Assembly: GCF_014066305.1 (NCBI RefSeq)
Contig: NW_023501067.1
Coordinates: 558,001 to 622,000 of the forward strand
Length of the DNA: 64,000 bases
Source: Letharia columbiana
Taxonomy: Eukaryota > Ascomycota > Lecanoromycetes > Lecanorales > Parmeliaceae
Direction: 5' to 3'
Positions 20,921 to 32,813 of the stretch are shown here, piece by piece. Position numbers and translations under genes: made by a program. Numbering within the stretch: the stretch's first letter is position 1; the number at the start of each line of letters is the position of its first letter. The notes below the pieces were generated by a model, which had not been told where the DNA came from, ran no database searches, and saw only the letters and a list, made by a program, of their open reading frames with translations.

Positions 20921-22202
20921 GGTTGCGGGGCGTTTAAAGGGATGGGATGGCAGATGTGTCAATGGCAAGCGTCGAAAGCATACACTTTAAGTTCAGTGGG
21001 GGTTGAGCTTCTCGGCTAGAAGCCTCGAAGCTTTCCGACCGATCATGCCCGGCGCCGTTCCTGGAACGAATCTGCGAGATATTGGGTAGCTATAAATGCG
21101 GATGTAACTCAGCCGGGTAAAGCGTGTGAATATTCAATCATCGTATATGGTGCCGCTTAGAAACTCGGTGGAGGGGAAGAAAAGCTTGGGTCTGAGTGGG
21201 GTCACTTATTAACACTTGGGAGTCTGGTTGTGAGAGGGGAAGGCTGTTGGGAACGAGACTAGAGCGTCACTACCGTAATTGCTAACTCCACTACGGGAGC
21301 TACCGGGCAAAAAAGTGAGGTAGTCCCTAAAGTAACCGGGAAGATCCCTTATTCCTGGTGCCAGCGCGAGCCTAGGATATGCAATCTCCGATAAATCCGA
21401 GTCAACAACACTGCAAGCATAAAAACGCATGAATGGCTTCATACAAGGAGAGTACGGAGCAGATCACACGTAGATAAATCTCCAGAAATGCAATGCTGCG
21501 GCTTTCCTTCTCTTTGCTCAGCTTGTAACAACATTCCGCAGATCTGGAAGTGCTTACCTGGTAGTAGTCAACAGAACCAGTCTATCTTGTAGACATACCG
21601 GCAACAATAGAAATCAAAACGCAAAGACACGACGACACATACCATCCTAAAATTCTGTTCATCCTCAACTACAGATCAGCATGATAATACACCGTCTTGG
21701 TGTATTGTATCATCCTAACGTATAGGTAATTGCAATGGAAATCAAGATATGAACATGACATGTGCTATAAGTCTGCTAAAGGCGGTCTTCACTCTTCAGA
21801 GTATGATTTGAGGCCGTAGCAAATTAGCAACCAAGTACCGCGCGCTTGCTTTGGCGCCATTGCTGTGCGTCCAGGTAGGGGATAATCCTCACATCCTAAA
21901 GTACCTCCCGTATAACAACATACTAGCAAACCAGTAAAATTATTCATTCTCTGCAACGGACTTTTCATGATCATAGAATTGCATCCTTCGAGATGAACTG
22001 AACGGCCTATCAATCATTTTCTTGTCCGGAGCTCGGTATGGCCGTTGCCAATGGCCGATTTTCAGCCCTATCAGCTTTTCGATGAGTGACATCATCAGCG
22101 TTTCAATTCCACCACAAATTTCCATGTAATTCTTCTGGCTACGTGAACAACCGCCAACAAACTCATAACCACTCCAAAGTCAGCGATACAACATCTTTCA
22201 CC
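20921..22202. other. Intergenic; one strong hairpin
   Basis: No gene supported. At 21683-21713 aatacacc and ggtgtatt form an 8-bp stem around gtctt, extended outward by atgat/atcat with small bulges. It could be a transcript-end structure or a small inverted repeat. Confidence 0.4.
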
Positions 22203-22720
22203 ATGTCTAAAGAATACGAAGGCCAAGACCCCATGGCTATCGCCCGCCAAGCAGAGCGTGACCTCAATTCCCACCAAGCCAAACACGGCGTGAGCACCGC
22301 AGACTCAAGTATGCACCTCCCTTCCTTACCCCACCACTCAACTAAGCCCTCCTAGCCACCGAGTCCGGCGTCGACACCAGCGTCACCGACAGGTTCCCCG
22401 GCAGCACCATCAAAGTCGGCTCCGCCGCATCAGGCGCCGGCGACAACCGCGAAATCCCCGTCGATGAAGGAGGCGATCTGATCTCCAAGCCTGGCGAGAA
22501 GGGCGGATCGGGCCAGTAAGTCGGATCACCAGCCCACCCATGAAAACGCTTTGGGACAGAACCGACTGACCCCTTCGCCAGTCCAACCAAAGCACGAGAC
22601 TTCGAGGGGCCGGGGGGACCAGAGACCAAGCAGGCGATCTACGAGGAGGCAAACCCGGGGAACGATGATGTGAGGAACAATGTCAGGCAGGGAACCGACA
22701 CGATCAGGCCGTCAGGGTAG
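22203..22720 (+). CDS. Small hydrophilic protein, unknown function
   Basis: Three exons (22203-22308, 22356-22515, 22582-22720) encode 134 aa. Both introns have good ends (GTATGC...CTAG, GTAAGT...CCAG). The product is hydrophilic and apparently soluble: MSKEYEGQDPMAIARQAERD, a central Gly/Ser-rich segment (STIKVGSAASGAGDN), EGGDLISKPGEKGGSG, and a C-terminal EGPGGPETKQAIYEEANPG. It has no signal peptide, membrane span or known domain. The consistent phase across three exons and the strongly protein-like composition support a real gene. It resembles the small conserved hypothetical proteins common in Pezizomycotina, but I cannot assign a role. Confidence 0.7.
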
Positions 22721-24159
22721 ATACGAGGTGGCGGATGAGCATGCGCAAGAGAGTGGAAATATTCGAAGCCGGTGATGAATGAAGGAACCTGAGCAAAGCC
22801 AAAGGTCATGACGTGGTTTATCTCCACAATCAATGATTTCCATACCAATACAAAGGGCCGCTGTTGCTGTTGCCGTTGCCATGCTGCCTGCCTCAATCGC
22901 GAATCTTAACAACTGAGCCACTAACCTACCACACGATAACCTCTACTGGAATCTCGAAACCCAAACCTCCGCTTCGCCACCCCAGACAAGCACCCTCCGC
23001 CCTCGTCTCATTCCTCAGCCATCCAACCATCCCGTCCCCAATCTCCCCTCCGAACCTCCCTCAAAAAGCGCATCCCTTCCCTTCCCTTCCCCTCCCTTCA
23101 TCCTCCATCTTCCCGGCCCCCATCCACCACACCGCGACCTCGAGGAACCCCCAAACACGGCTCTCGAGCCCTCCCGATCATTAGATCCCCTCAAACGTCC
23201 ACCCACCAGCCGAAAGCATCCAGGAACCCCCCTCAACCCACACCTGGACAACGTCAAGACCAGCACGACGGCGGGTGCCGCTGCATCGATTCGCCTCTGC
23301 GGCACCCAAGTGACCAGCAAGAGGATGGGGCTCGATCTACTGACCAGCAAGAGGACGGGGCTCGATCTACTACTTTACTGACAGGTCACCTAGTTCTACG
23401 CTCCGTGGGCCCGAGAAGCCGGAATCGGGCCGGCCTGAACGGGACACGGTTGGTGGGCGATTGGGGATCTTGTCCGTTAGGTGTGGCGGTGAAGAAGGGC
23501 TTCTCACGGACAAGGCGGACGGGGAAGGGATGACGGGGTGTTGGCATCTCCGTCGTAGGATCGCGGTTTTTCGTCGGTTGCGCTATGTATTGATGTGTGT
23601 CATCAGATCTAGGTTTACACAGCGAACAGGCAGCGAGACGTAGGAGGTAGGATACGACTGGGCTTGTCCCAGGTCTGGTCGCGCTGGGCACGGAAACAGA
23701 CGTTAGGTGTCCAGAGCATGGGCGAAACTTGAAGCTTGGGCATCATTGATCGATCTATCTATCTGCGAAAACTTTCGCACTCTATTATATATCTGAAGGC
23801 TCTTGCCAACCCCCTTGCCAATCCTGTTGAAATAAAGAGAGATCTGATCAACTTCAAGATGCGATGAAATTGCGAACACGTGGGATTGATGGGAACATGC
23901 TGACGGGAGGAAGAGAAACACACGCATGCTGGATCTCTCAGGCTCCTCAAACCCCTCAGACCTACCGCATGTGTGCAATAGGTATGAAGAGCTATTACCG
24001 CCGCAAAGGTAGCCCTCCGCGTAAAGGTGTCACCGTCTGACCCGCGAGTCTCTGACCTGTAATGTAGAAAAGAGTGTTTGCATACGAATGCCGTCGAAGA
24101 CTCCCGAATCTCTCAGAAGGATCCATCCTCTCAGTAGCTCCACAAGCACCATCCCTTGA
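22721..24159. other. Intergenic; C-skewed tract and tandem duplication
   Basis: No gene supported. The plus strand is C-rich from about 22970 to 23250. A perfect-length 30-bp tandem duplication follows and is listed separately. The segment adjoins the 3' end of mit1. Confidence 0.4.
23311..23370. repeat. 30-bp tandem duplication
   Basis: Two adjacent 30-bp units (tgaccagcaagagga[t/c]gggg...) differ at one base. It is a recent small duplication with no visible function. Confidence 0.9.
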
Positions 24160-27100
24160 TCATTGTCTGTAGGGAGGTTGAGCCACATAAAGTCCAGCCA
24201 TTTTATTCTCCTTTCCAAGTCTGATGCCGTTCGTCTGTCTCGATACCACTTGGCCTTTCATAGTAGCGTGCTGACTAGGAGTAAAATTCGAATCAGGTTG
24301 GCCCGACTGCTGTAAGACCTGAGCTGCCTTCGCTTCTTCCTCCAATTTTCTCTTATGTTTGATAGATCCAATGAGACCCGTGAGTTTCCTCCTGGCTAAT
24401 TCTTTGAGCTCCGGAGTCTCGGGACTATGCTTGATGGCATCTTGCATGGACTGAAGTTGAGTTACTGAGTTGATGTGAGGGCATGTCCTGCCCCGACCGA
24501 AATGAGCGATTCCACACAGGGGGCAGAATTCAACTCCAGCGCGCTTGAGAGGACAGCGTCCTGTTGGATGGTGGTGTTCACATGCAACACACTTAGCCGG
24601 AGGACTGTTCGCTCCATCCATCCCAGGGATTTGGCGTGGCATTAGAGGACTGGGAGACATGAGTGGCACCTCTGCGCGTCTGAAAACGGGAACTAAGAAA
24701 GGGTTAGCATGACTTATGGATCACCTTAAACCAGAATGAGCTTACCAATGTTCCTGGGTGGAGATGAAAGTGAGCCGTGCACACTGCGAGGGCGACGAGC
24801 GTCGGATTGCAGTTCATGAGGAGGAGTGACCTGGACGCCTTCTTCTTCGCTCTCCGGTTCCTCCTCACTCCCATCTCGCTCTTGGAAGTCGGTATCACTA
24901 TCTGACTCTTGAGGTTTCCGCCCATTCTTGCTACCCATTGGGGATGACTCAAAATATCGCGCAGTCTGCTTGGAGTAATCAACAGCCTATGGAATGTCAG
25001 CCAAAGCCGTTCAGGAGGAGCCCATCATCACCCAGTGATGTATGGTTGCCTCAAATCCCAGATGACCAACTTACTTGACGCTTGCGTCTTCCTCGTCCAA
25101 AATCCTCAGCACGTGCAGCGGCCTCGGCAGCTGCTTCACGCTCACGTTCCTTGAGAATGTTCTCCCAAATGGAAGGATTTACTTCCTCAGGGGCTTCCGC
25201 ATTACCTAAGTTGTCTTCCAAAACACCTTTTTCATTAGCCCAGACTCGAGCAAAGCTGAATTGCGACTCCGCGGAGTCATCCTTCCCGGCTTTGGTGTCC
25301 TCAATCTGGCTACGATCCAGGAGTCTGTCAACAGAGGAAGAATCATAGTGTATGTCCTGCGTATCGTCGTCTTTGAAAAGAGCCTCGGTGCCATATTTCA
25401 GTATCGATTCGAGATCCATGCCTGCATCGTCTTCGGCATCCATTTGTTCGATAAGCACATGATCGAGAGCCATCTTCTTCTTTCCAATCTGCATGATCTT
25501 TTCTTCGGCGGTATTGCGAGTAGTCAACTGGAATACGAGAACCTTCTTCTTTTGTCCTATCCTATGTGCGCGCGAGAGCGCTTGGATATCCTGGTGTGGA
25601 TTAAAGTCGGGGTCGAGTATTATGACGGTGTCAGCAGTGGCAAGATTGATTCCCACGCCTCCAGCACGAGTAGAAAGCAGAAAAGCAAACAAGGGCGACT
25701 CCGGAGCATTGAACTCGTCTATCCGTTTCTGTTTCTGGAGAGAGCCTATGCTGCCGTCGAGACGCTGGTAGAACAGACCGAGGCCCGCGAGAAAATCCTC
25801 AACCATGTCGAGCATATCCAGGAATTGGCTGAAGATCAAGACTCGATGACCTCGTTCCTGCAATTTTGGTAGCATGATCTCTAACAACTGTAACTTCGAT
25901 GATGCTTCGACCAGGTTCCGATGTGAAACGACGTGGTTGCTACTTCTCTCCTCGATGTCCTTGCTGTAAACGAATGGATGAGCCAAACATTTCCGTAGTT
26001 GCATCAGGATGTTGTTCAGATTGGCGCGTTCGGTTTTCCCGAGAGCTCGCTTGCTTGGCCCGACGATAGATTTAATCAATTCGGGGTTCTTGGCTAGGAT
26101 CGACTTGTAGAGCTTTTTCTGCACTATTGACATTGTGACTGGGAGAATGATTTGCGCCATGGACGGGAGGAATTTCAGAACTCCGGCCTTGGTCCGCCTG
26201 AGGAAGTATTGGCGTAGTTGGTCGTGCAACTGAGCGACATTCTCTTTTGTCAGTGTGGTGTATTCTTCTTCTAAAGCCTCGGCATCAATTGAAGGGTCTA
26301 GAAACTGCAGGAGATTGAATAATTCCCGAGCGTTGTTTTGTAAAGGTGTGCCTGCATTCCGTCAGTATGGAAGGACGATGATTGTTGGGGGCTGCTTACC
26401 AGTCAAGAGAAGTTTAAAGGGAGGCTTCAGAGCGTTCAGCGCACCATAAAGAATATTCTTGTCGTTCTTCAACCGTTGACCTTCATCCACAATTAAACCT
26501 TGCCAGGAGATTCCCTTGAACTTTGAGCGAAACTCGATATCTTGTGCGGCCTCGTAAGAAGTCACCACAACGTGACATCTTAGATCTTTCCCGCCTTCTG
26601 GAAAGAGCTCATGATCCAGGGCTAGCTTCCTTGCTCTAGCCGAACCATAGTATGTCACCACTCTCAACGAAGGGGCCCATTGCTTGATCTCGCGTCTCCA
26701 ATTCGGACAGGTCGAGTTTGGGACAACGACAAGAAAGGGCCAACAACCGTGGAGCTGCTTGAGAGCCGCTAAGAAACCGATCACCTGGATTGTCTTCCCA
26801 AGACCCATCTCATCCGCGAGTATAGCATTCCTCCTTTTGAACCACTGGTAATAAAGCCAGTTCAGGCCCTCGAGCTGGTACGCCATGAGTTCGCCTCCAG
26901 TCAAGCTTGCCGGTTGGCTCTTCATCGCTAGGTCGTTACCAAAGTCTTGAGCTCGGACCTTGTTTAGATGAGTATTGAGGGTAGATCTTGTAGGAAGTCG
27001 AGTGTATGACCCCATAACCCAATCCTCGTAAGCGGCTTTGAAGTCGGTCCACCGCTCAGCATCTTCTGGTGAGGGTGGCTCTGTCCAGACCGCGTCTTCG

Positions 27101-29465
27101 TATCCTAGACCCTTGAACTTGACATACACTTTTCTGATCTCTTTGATACGGGCTTTAGCAATCTTCTCCGAGGGAGCATTCACAATGTTGGTGTATTCCA
27201 CGTCAAATACGATGTCTACACGAAGGTAGTCTTCAGGGACGGCTTCTTTGGTGCTCATCTTCGGTGTGTTGGTTATATTATCTTTCTTGGCGAAGGCTTT
27301 GAGGGTCGCGGAGGCTGCAACACCCCAGACCCAAGCACCGGGCATCCACTGGACCTTGAAATATGACATTTTCTTCCATTTCACAAGATACTCTTTGGCG
27401 TCTTCTTCAATGACGTCCGTAGTTTGCCCAGGCTCATAACGGTCTATGCTTGTAGGGCGCCAAGCTACGAGAGTTTCGACTTCTCCGGGAGCCTCAACAC
27501 AATCCTTACACTGCCAATCTTGAGTGTACTCATGAAAGAGAGCCTCGGCTGTCTCCTGTTCTTTCCTGTCTTTGAAGCTCTGGCCTCTCGGCGGTAGATG
27601 ATGCATGTGACATGCTCGATAGCATTTAGTGCAACGAAAGAGAATATGATTCGGATTGTTGATCAAGTCAGTGAGCACATCGGTAGTTGGATCTTCTCCA
27701 CCGTTGTCTTCCCGTTCTTTCTGCTCGTCTTTGGCTGTTTGGCGCTCCCGAAAGGCTGTGGTTGATGAACCTGGCTCATGGCAGGAGAGACATAATCCTT
27801 GGTCTGGAGCGAGAGGGTCTTTGTGTCTAGCAATGCCGACACATCGTCGACATTGAAGAACGAAGTCTTTCGGTGCGATCTTGGTGACGAGATGCTCACG
27901 AGCTGTTCGTGGACCAAGGCATTTTTGGTGGAAGGCCGATGTACATCCTTGACAAAAGACGAGCATGCCTTTCACCTCGTCGTCGTCTTCTTCTCTGCAT
28001 ACATCACACATCTGAAAGTGGCGAAGGCGAAAATCATCGTCGGATGAAAGCTCCTTGAAAGCCTCTTTTGCCACAGCGTACCTGGCAATACTATTGGCCG
28101 TAGCTGTCTCAGGGATGTCCTCCTCCCCGACCTCGCGCATGTCTCGGCTTCTTCCCGTGTTGCGACCAGATCTCCGAGAAACTTTCACAGCCTCAGGGTC
28201 AGGTCTTCTGGGTCCGCGAATCAATCTCCTAGTCTTGTTTGAACCCGATCGGCTTGACGATGATCGCTTGCGTTTCCCAAGCTGAATTGGGTCATCTTCA
28301 CTCTCATCCTCAAGTGCAAGCAAATCAGAGTAATTTACCCTCTTCTGGGCTGTAGTCCGCGTAGCTCTCTCACCACGGAATCGAGCAGCGGCACGCCGCT
28401 TCTCGTTTCCGACATACTCGCCACCCTCGGATTGCGAGGACATCGACATTAAGCTCAGCTGTGACTGCGACTTGCGTTGTCGCGATGTTCTGCTTGACAA
28501 AGTGGTCTTGGAGCCTTTGTTTTGACGACGGCCTCGTGTCTTTGGCTTTGAGGGTCTCGCCATGGACAGCTCGTCGTCTGAAAGTAGAATTGATTCAGTT
28601 GAGTCGGAGTCGCCAGTCAGTTGATAGGCGAAGTTGGCTATGAGACTAGGTCCGTTTGGAAGCTTCCTCAATTCGTCAAATGAGATCTGTAGATGCGGAA
28701 TGATTAATCAGCAACGTTACTCTATTGCCACGCTTCCAATTAGGAGAATGGGTTTGGGGTTGGCGATGTAAAAAGGTGCGGAATAAGAATGGATTGTAGA
28801 GTGTGTGGATGAAAGTGTATGGCAGGCCGCGTTGATAGGTATCTAGACGACCACGTCCAGAGAGGGTGCGTTGGATGGCATGTAGATGATTGCGTCGAAG
28901 GGCAGGTAGAATAATGGAAAAGGAAGCATGTAATGATGTAAAAGGAATCAAGCATTAGAATTGACGGTGAGCGTGGAGGTAGCCGAGGTAGCATGTGTTG
29001 AAGAAAAGGTAGGCCAGAAAATGAACTCACTACGTCCTCACTACCATCCGAAAATAGCACAAGGTACTCGACAAAACCAGCATCGTCATATTCCTCCAAG
29101 ATCTCATCCACTTCTTCTTCATCTTTAAACACCTTATATTCCCAGCGATTTTGCACCGGAGGAACAATGACTGCGAGGCCATTCTTCTTTACAGCCTTTT
29201 CGTGTAATACTTCGCCAAGAGCTGAGAAAGGAACTGAACCCTCCTGTGATGAAATAGAGGGCGGGTCGAATCGCATAGTCATTGAGTCTGGATCAATCTC
29301 GCCGTTCGCTCTGTCTGCAGAGGCTACAATAAGCTCGACCTCTGAAGTAGATCCACCCTGGGCATCATCCGCATCCTCAACATTATCATGCGCGCGCATC
29401 TCGACGTCTACGGATGCGGACTGCGCGAGCATGTCGACCTCTATGGACGCGTCCTCATCCGCCAT
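24160..29465 (-). CDS. mit1: Mit1-like CHD/Mi-2 chromatin remodeler
   Basis: Fungal homolog of S. pombe Mit1, the SNF2 ATPase of the SHREC complex that positions nucleosomes in heterochromatin. Exons are 29465-29031, 28686-26400, 26351-25075, 24986-24746 and 24692-24160, 1590 aa. In order: acidic N-terminus; PHD-type zinc fingers at about 371-520 (MCDVCREE...MLVFCQGC, FRCTKCYRACHMHHL); chromodomain-like EYLVKWKKMSYFKVQW near 580; ATPase with DEMGLGKT near 790 and DEGQ as motif II near 885; helicase C domain (VLIFSQFLDMLD, ALSRAHRIGQKK); and a C-terminal Cys/His cluster (CVACEHHHPTGRCP...CPLCG) near 1445-1480, a feature of Mit1-type proteins. The first intron is 344 nt, the longest seen here; the others are 48-88 nt. 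The last few residues are less certain. It is divergent from the hydrolase at 29977. Confidence 0.9.
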
Positions 29466-29976
29466 ATTGATTGCAAGCTCTTCCTCTGTGTGAACTTCGC
29501 GTCAAGAGCGGACCAAGTCTTGGAAGTCCTTGGGCGCTCAATGATAGGCGCGCCGGCCTGGAAAAGTGCAATGATATCAGGAAGGAAAGAAGGCTTGGGG
29601 AACGGGCAGACTGTCCTAGGCAGGAGCTGGCGGTTTCGATTAATTAAAGGGAATGAATGTATCTCCAGCTGTTGAGGTTGATGAACAGCCCACTACAGCT
29701 ATATGTCGGGGTCTTGGTACCCTACGCCTCCTATAGTGGGTATAAGAGAGAGATTGACAGCGTAACGTAAAGTATGGATCGAAAATAATTGTAAGTGAAA
29801 GCAAGAGCTGCTGCTAAAGCTCTCTCACGTCGTTTCACGCGGATCCCTGTCGTGGCGGAACCTCGGTTAATCTAAATTGATTGCCCCTGGTAGCCTCGGG
29901 TGCTCCCATGTCATGCCCTTTCTCAAAGCCTATCAACAGCACCGTGGATATAGAGTCAATTGCTTGATCAGACGCC
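29466..29976. promoter_or_regulatory. Divergent promoter, mit1 / hydrolase
   Basis: The 511 bp between the two start codons hold no gene and must contain both promoters and leaders. I see no diagnostic factor site. Confidence 0.5.
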
Positions 29977-31249
29977 ATGGCAACTCCAAACCCAATGGCT
30001 AATACGTACCCTATACCTCCCTTACCGGTTTCGAAGAAGACAGTCTGCATTGCGGGCATCATTACGACAGTGTACGGTCTTGACGAATTAGATGCAAAAG
30101 TCCAAGATGTGGCATGCTTGTGGCTCCTCCATCCGCGGCTACAAACACAAGAATGCATGGCGCCCGTGGCTGCCTCGACCGTCAATGCTTGGAGAGAAGA
30201 AAAGCAAAAGCCGAAGAAAGGGAAGGCGTTGGGTCTCATATGCGTTTCATTTGACCAGAGGAATCACGGCTCGAGAGAAGTGGATGCTCTCTCGAATGAA
30301 GCTTGGAGGAGTGGGAACAAGACGCATGCTCAGGACATGTTTGCAAGCTATCGTACGTATCAAGGAAGAGTAATCAAACGAGCACTAACCACCTAAAGAC
30401 GGGACTGCAATTGATACATTTCATCTTATGAACTATATCACCTCCTACGTATTCCCGACATCACAGCATGTGATTGTAAACCATTTGGTGTTGGGAGTGA
30501 GCCTTGGTGGCCATGCTGCATGGCATTGCATAACACATGATCCTCGAATCACCACTGCAGTTGTCATCATTGGTTGTCCTGACTACGTCCGCCTGATGTC
30601 TGATCGAGCTCGGCTCTCAAAGCTTGCAACGTGGACGGACAGTGACCCTCCAGGATCGTCATTCTTAGGATCAACGGATTTTCCGAAAGGCCTTGTGGAA
30701 GCCGTGGAGAGGTATGATCCTGCGGGATTGCTTTTGGGTGAGATTGTGTCTCGCGATGACGATGTATACGATTGGGTTCCTACTGCCTCAGAGCAACAGA
30801 GACTACTGCCATTGATGAAAAGGTCTTTGCAAGGGAAACGGATATTAAATATGGCGGGTGGTGATGATAAGTTGGTACGTGCACTTCTTGAAGCGAGGCC
30901 TCCCGACAATCTATACTATGTCTGAGTTACAAACCATGTGTTGGGTGCAAACTGCTCACCATGCTCCCCAAACTTGTCTTAAAACCCGTTCGTTGCCTTA
31001 AAGAAGTAATACTAACTCCGAAATATACAGGTCCCATACAAGTGTGGAGAGCCGTTTCTACGATGGCTCAAAAAAGCCACTGCTTCTGATGGATGGTTTA
31101 ATGAAGGCGGAGTCGTGTTCGAAGATATCGTCTTCGACGGTGTAAGCCACGATATGAACCCAAGCATGGTCAGAGAAGCGCATCGATTTATTATAGAAGC
31201 ATTGGAACAGACGCCTACAGAAATCGCGGGACGCGCGTCAAAGATATGA
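29977..31249 (+). CDS. Alpha/beta hydrolase
   Basis: Probable serine esterase-type hydrolase with unknown substrate. Exons are 29977-30352, 30399-30874 and 31031-31249, 356 aa. The likely catalytic triad is visible: Ser in LGVSLGGHAAWH (nucleophile elbow GxSxGG), Asp in AGGDDKLVPY at the exon 2/3 junction, and His in FDGVSHDMNPS near the C-terminus. The oxyanion-side strand is CVSFDQRNHGSRE. There is no signal peptide, so it is probably cytosolic. The first intron has a clean CTAAC branch site. The second is 156 nt, starts GTACGT and ends with a branch region almost identical to introns of ilv5 and the PLP enzyme (see findings). Confidence 0.85.
30875..31030 (+). repeat. Candidate introner-like intron (hydrolase intron 2)
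   Basis: A 156-nt intron, GTACGTGCACTT... to ...AATACTAACTCCGAAATATACAG. The AAGTAATACTAACTCCGAAAT segment matches the same place in ilv5 intron 4 and PLP-enzyme intron 1 well beyond the branch-site consensus. Confidence 0.5.
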
Positions 31250-32813
31250 ATTTGTCACTCTCCACTATGAAAGGGAGAAAAACTGTCTATCCTGGACTGC
31301 CAACTGGGGACCTCGGACCGTGTAACCCTCGGGGCATCTCTAAGCAGGGAGGGTTGATAATGGAAGCCATTCCACCAGGACTGAGCATGCAGGTCTGTAT
31401 CCCAGTGTCTTGTCTCCAAGTGGGCCACCATCTGACTAAAACGCAGTCATCTCAAGACTCGCTAAGGCCAGGAAGTGTAAAGGGATAGCACCAAAGGCAT
31501 CCAAATACATCTGATAGTAGACTTTCTGTATCGAGTAGATTGACAGTAGCACTTGATAGAAGCCCACAATCGCGCCAATATACGTCAGCCTCTTTAACAT
31601 GAGCACCGACTCCTCCCAGGGGAGAAAATTCGTAAGGCGTCCTATGAGAAATCGGTTGTCGCAGCCTTGCATGGTGTATGTCCGTCAATATTAAAGTGCT
31701 CACCCTCCACCATCACCTGCAGCGGCAATTTATGCTTCTTTGACTGCCGAGATTCATCTGATCCTCAATCACATCACCCGAGGGACCTGACAATCTTTCT
31801 TATTAAATGCTTTTGCACATCAATAAATTTGTCCATATGCCGTTGTATGTTTTGGGCCTTATGCACAAAGAAAAGGCAGAGAGACGTGGTCGAGACACGG
31901 GGTAGCTCGGGCACCTCAAATCTATAATGTTGTACTTGTAAGCGCCGCCACCACCAGAACGTCATCGGCGTGACTGCATGTCACACGTTTTCAACATGAG
32001 GCGATACCTGTATCAAAGTTGGTTAACAAGAAAGGCAGGAGATCGAATGATCGTCTCGAACAAAGGAGCTGAGGAAGTCGAACAAAGTCGTTTGACCACG
32101 AAGGTGGGGTGGCGATGGCGGTACGCGCAAATCATTGAGTTAGCAACGAGGCTGGCCATGCCCACTGCCGCAGAGCTGCATCATTCATGGCCATTTCTAT
32201 CTTTGTCCCTGCCAGGTCCAAAAACAGGGTTCACCCCCCCCCCCCAAACCCTTCCTTCGGGAAATATACGCAAGCAGCCTACTGGCCTATTGCAACCAGT
32301 GCCGTAGGATAATCACCGACCATTAGCGCCATCCATGGTGTCTGCCTGTCGATCCAACACCACTAACAGGAATTTGAACAAGCAAAAGCACCCTCTCAGC
32401 CACTGAGAGTGGTCTGTTGACATCATGCCCTCGCGGTCCGAGGCGTACACCCTTCGGAAAAACCTTCACGGGCAGGCGCGAGCAGTGTGTGGTAGGTAGC
32501 TTAGGCGGCCAGGACCCCGAAAGTGAAACAAACAGGTCATTACGGTAGCTGCGTCCTTGTCAGCTGTGCAGAACCTCTCTTATATTTGGACAAGCATCTT
32601 CCTTCATCCTTCATCCTTCATCCTTCTCTAAACCACATTCCACATTCCTACAACCTTACACCGCCAGAAACATTTCTACTTTCCTAGAAATACTCAGCTC
32701 TCCTCTACTATTTTCACATACTACCATCTTTTCCCCTTCTGCACATCGTACCTCGGTCCTTCAAGTCGCTCAAACCCCGTTTCTTAAGAAGCAAACCCAG
32801 ATCTCCAGACACT
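31250..32813. other. Intergenic; protease promoter region
   Basis: No supported gene. A 12-base C run is at 32234-32245. Towards the protease there is a tatattt box at 32581-32587 and a C/T-rich leader with ccttcatccttcatccttc repeats at about 32600-32628. A minus-strand frame at 31672-31436 (78 codons, hydrophobic) matches nothing I know. Confidence 0.4.

Noticed and set aside
31436..31672. 78-codon hydrophobic minus-strand frame
   Set aside because: Membrane-like composition but no known family, no splice partners and an overlapping alternative frame; chance cannot be excluded.
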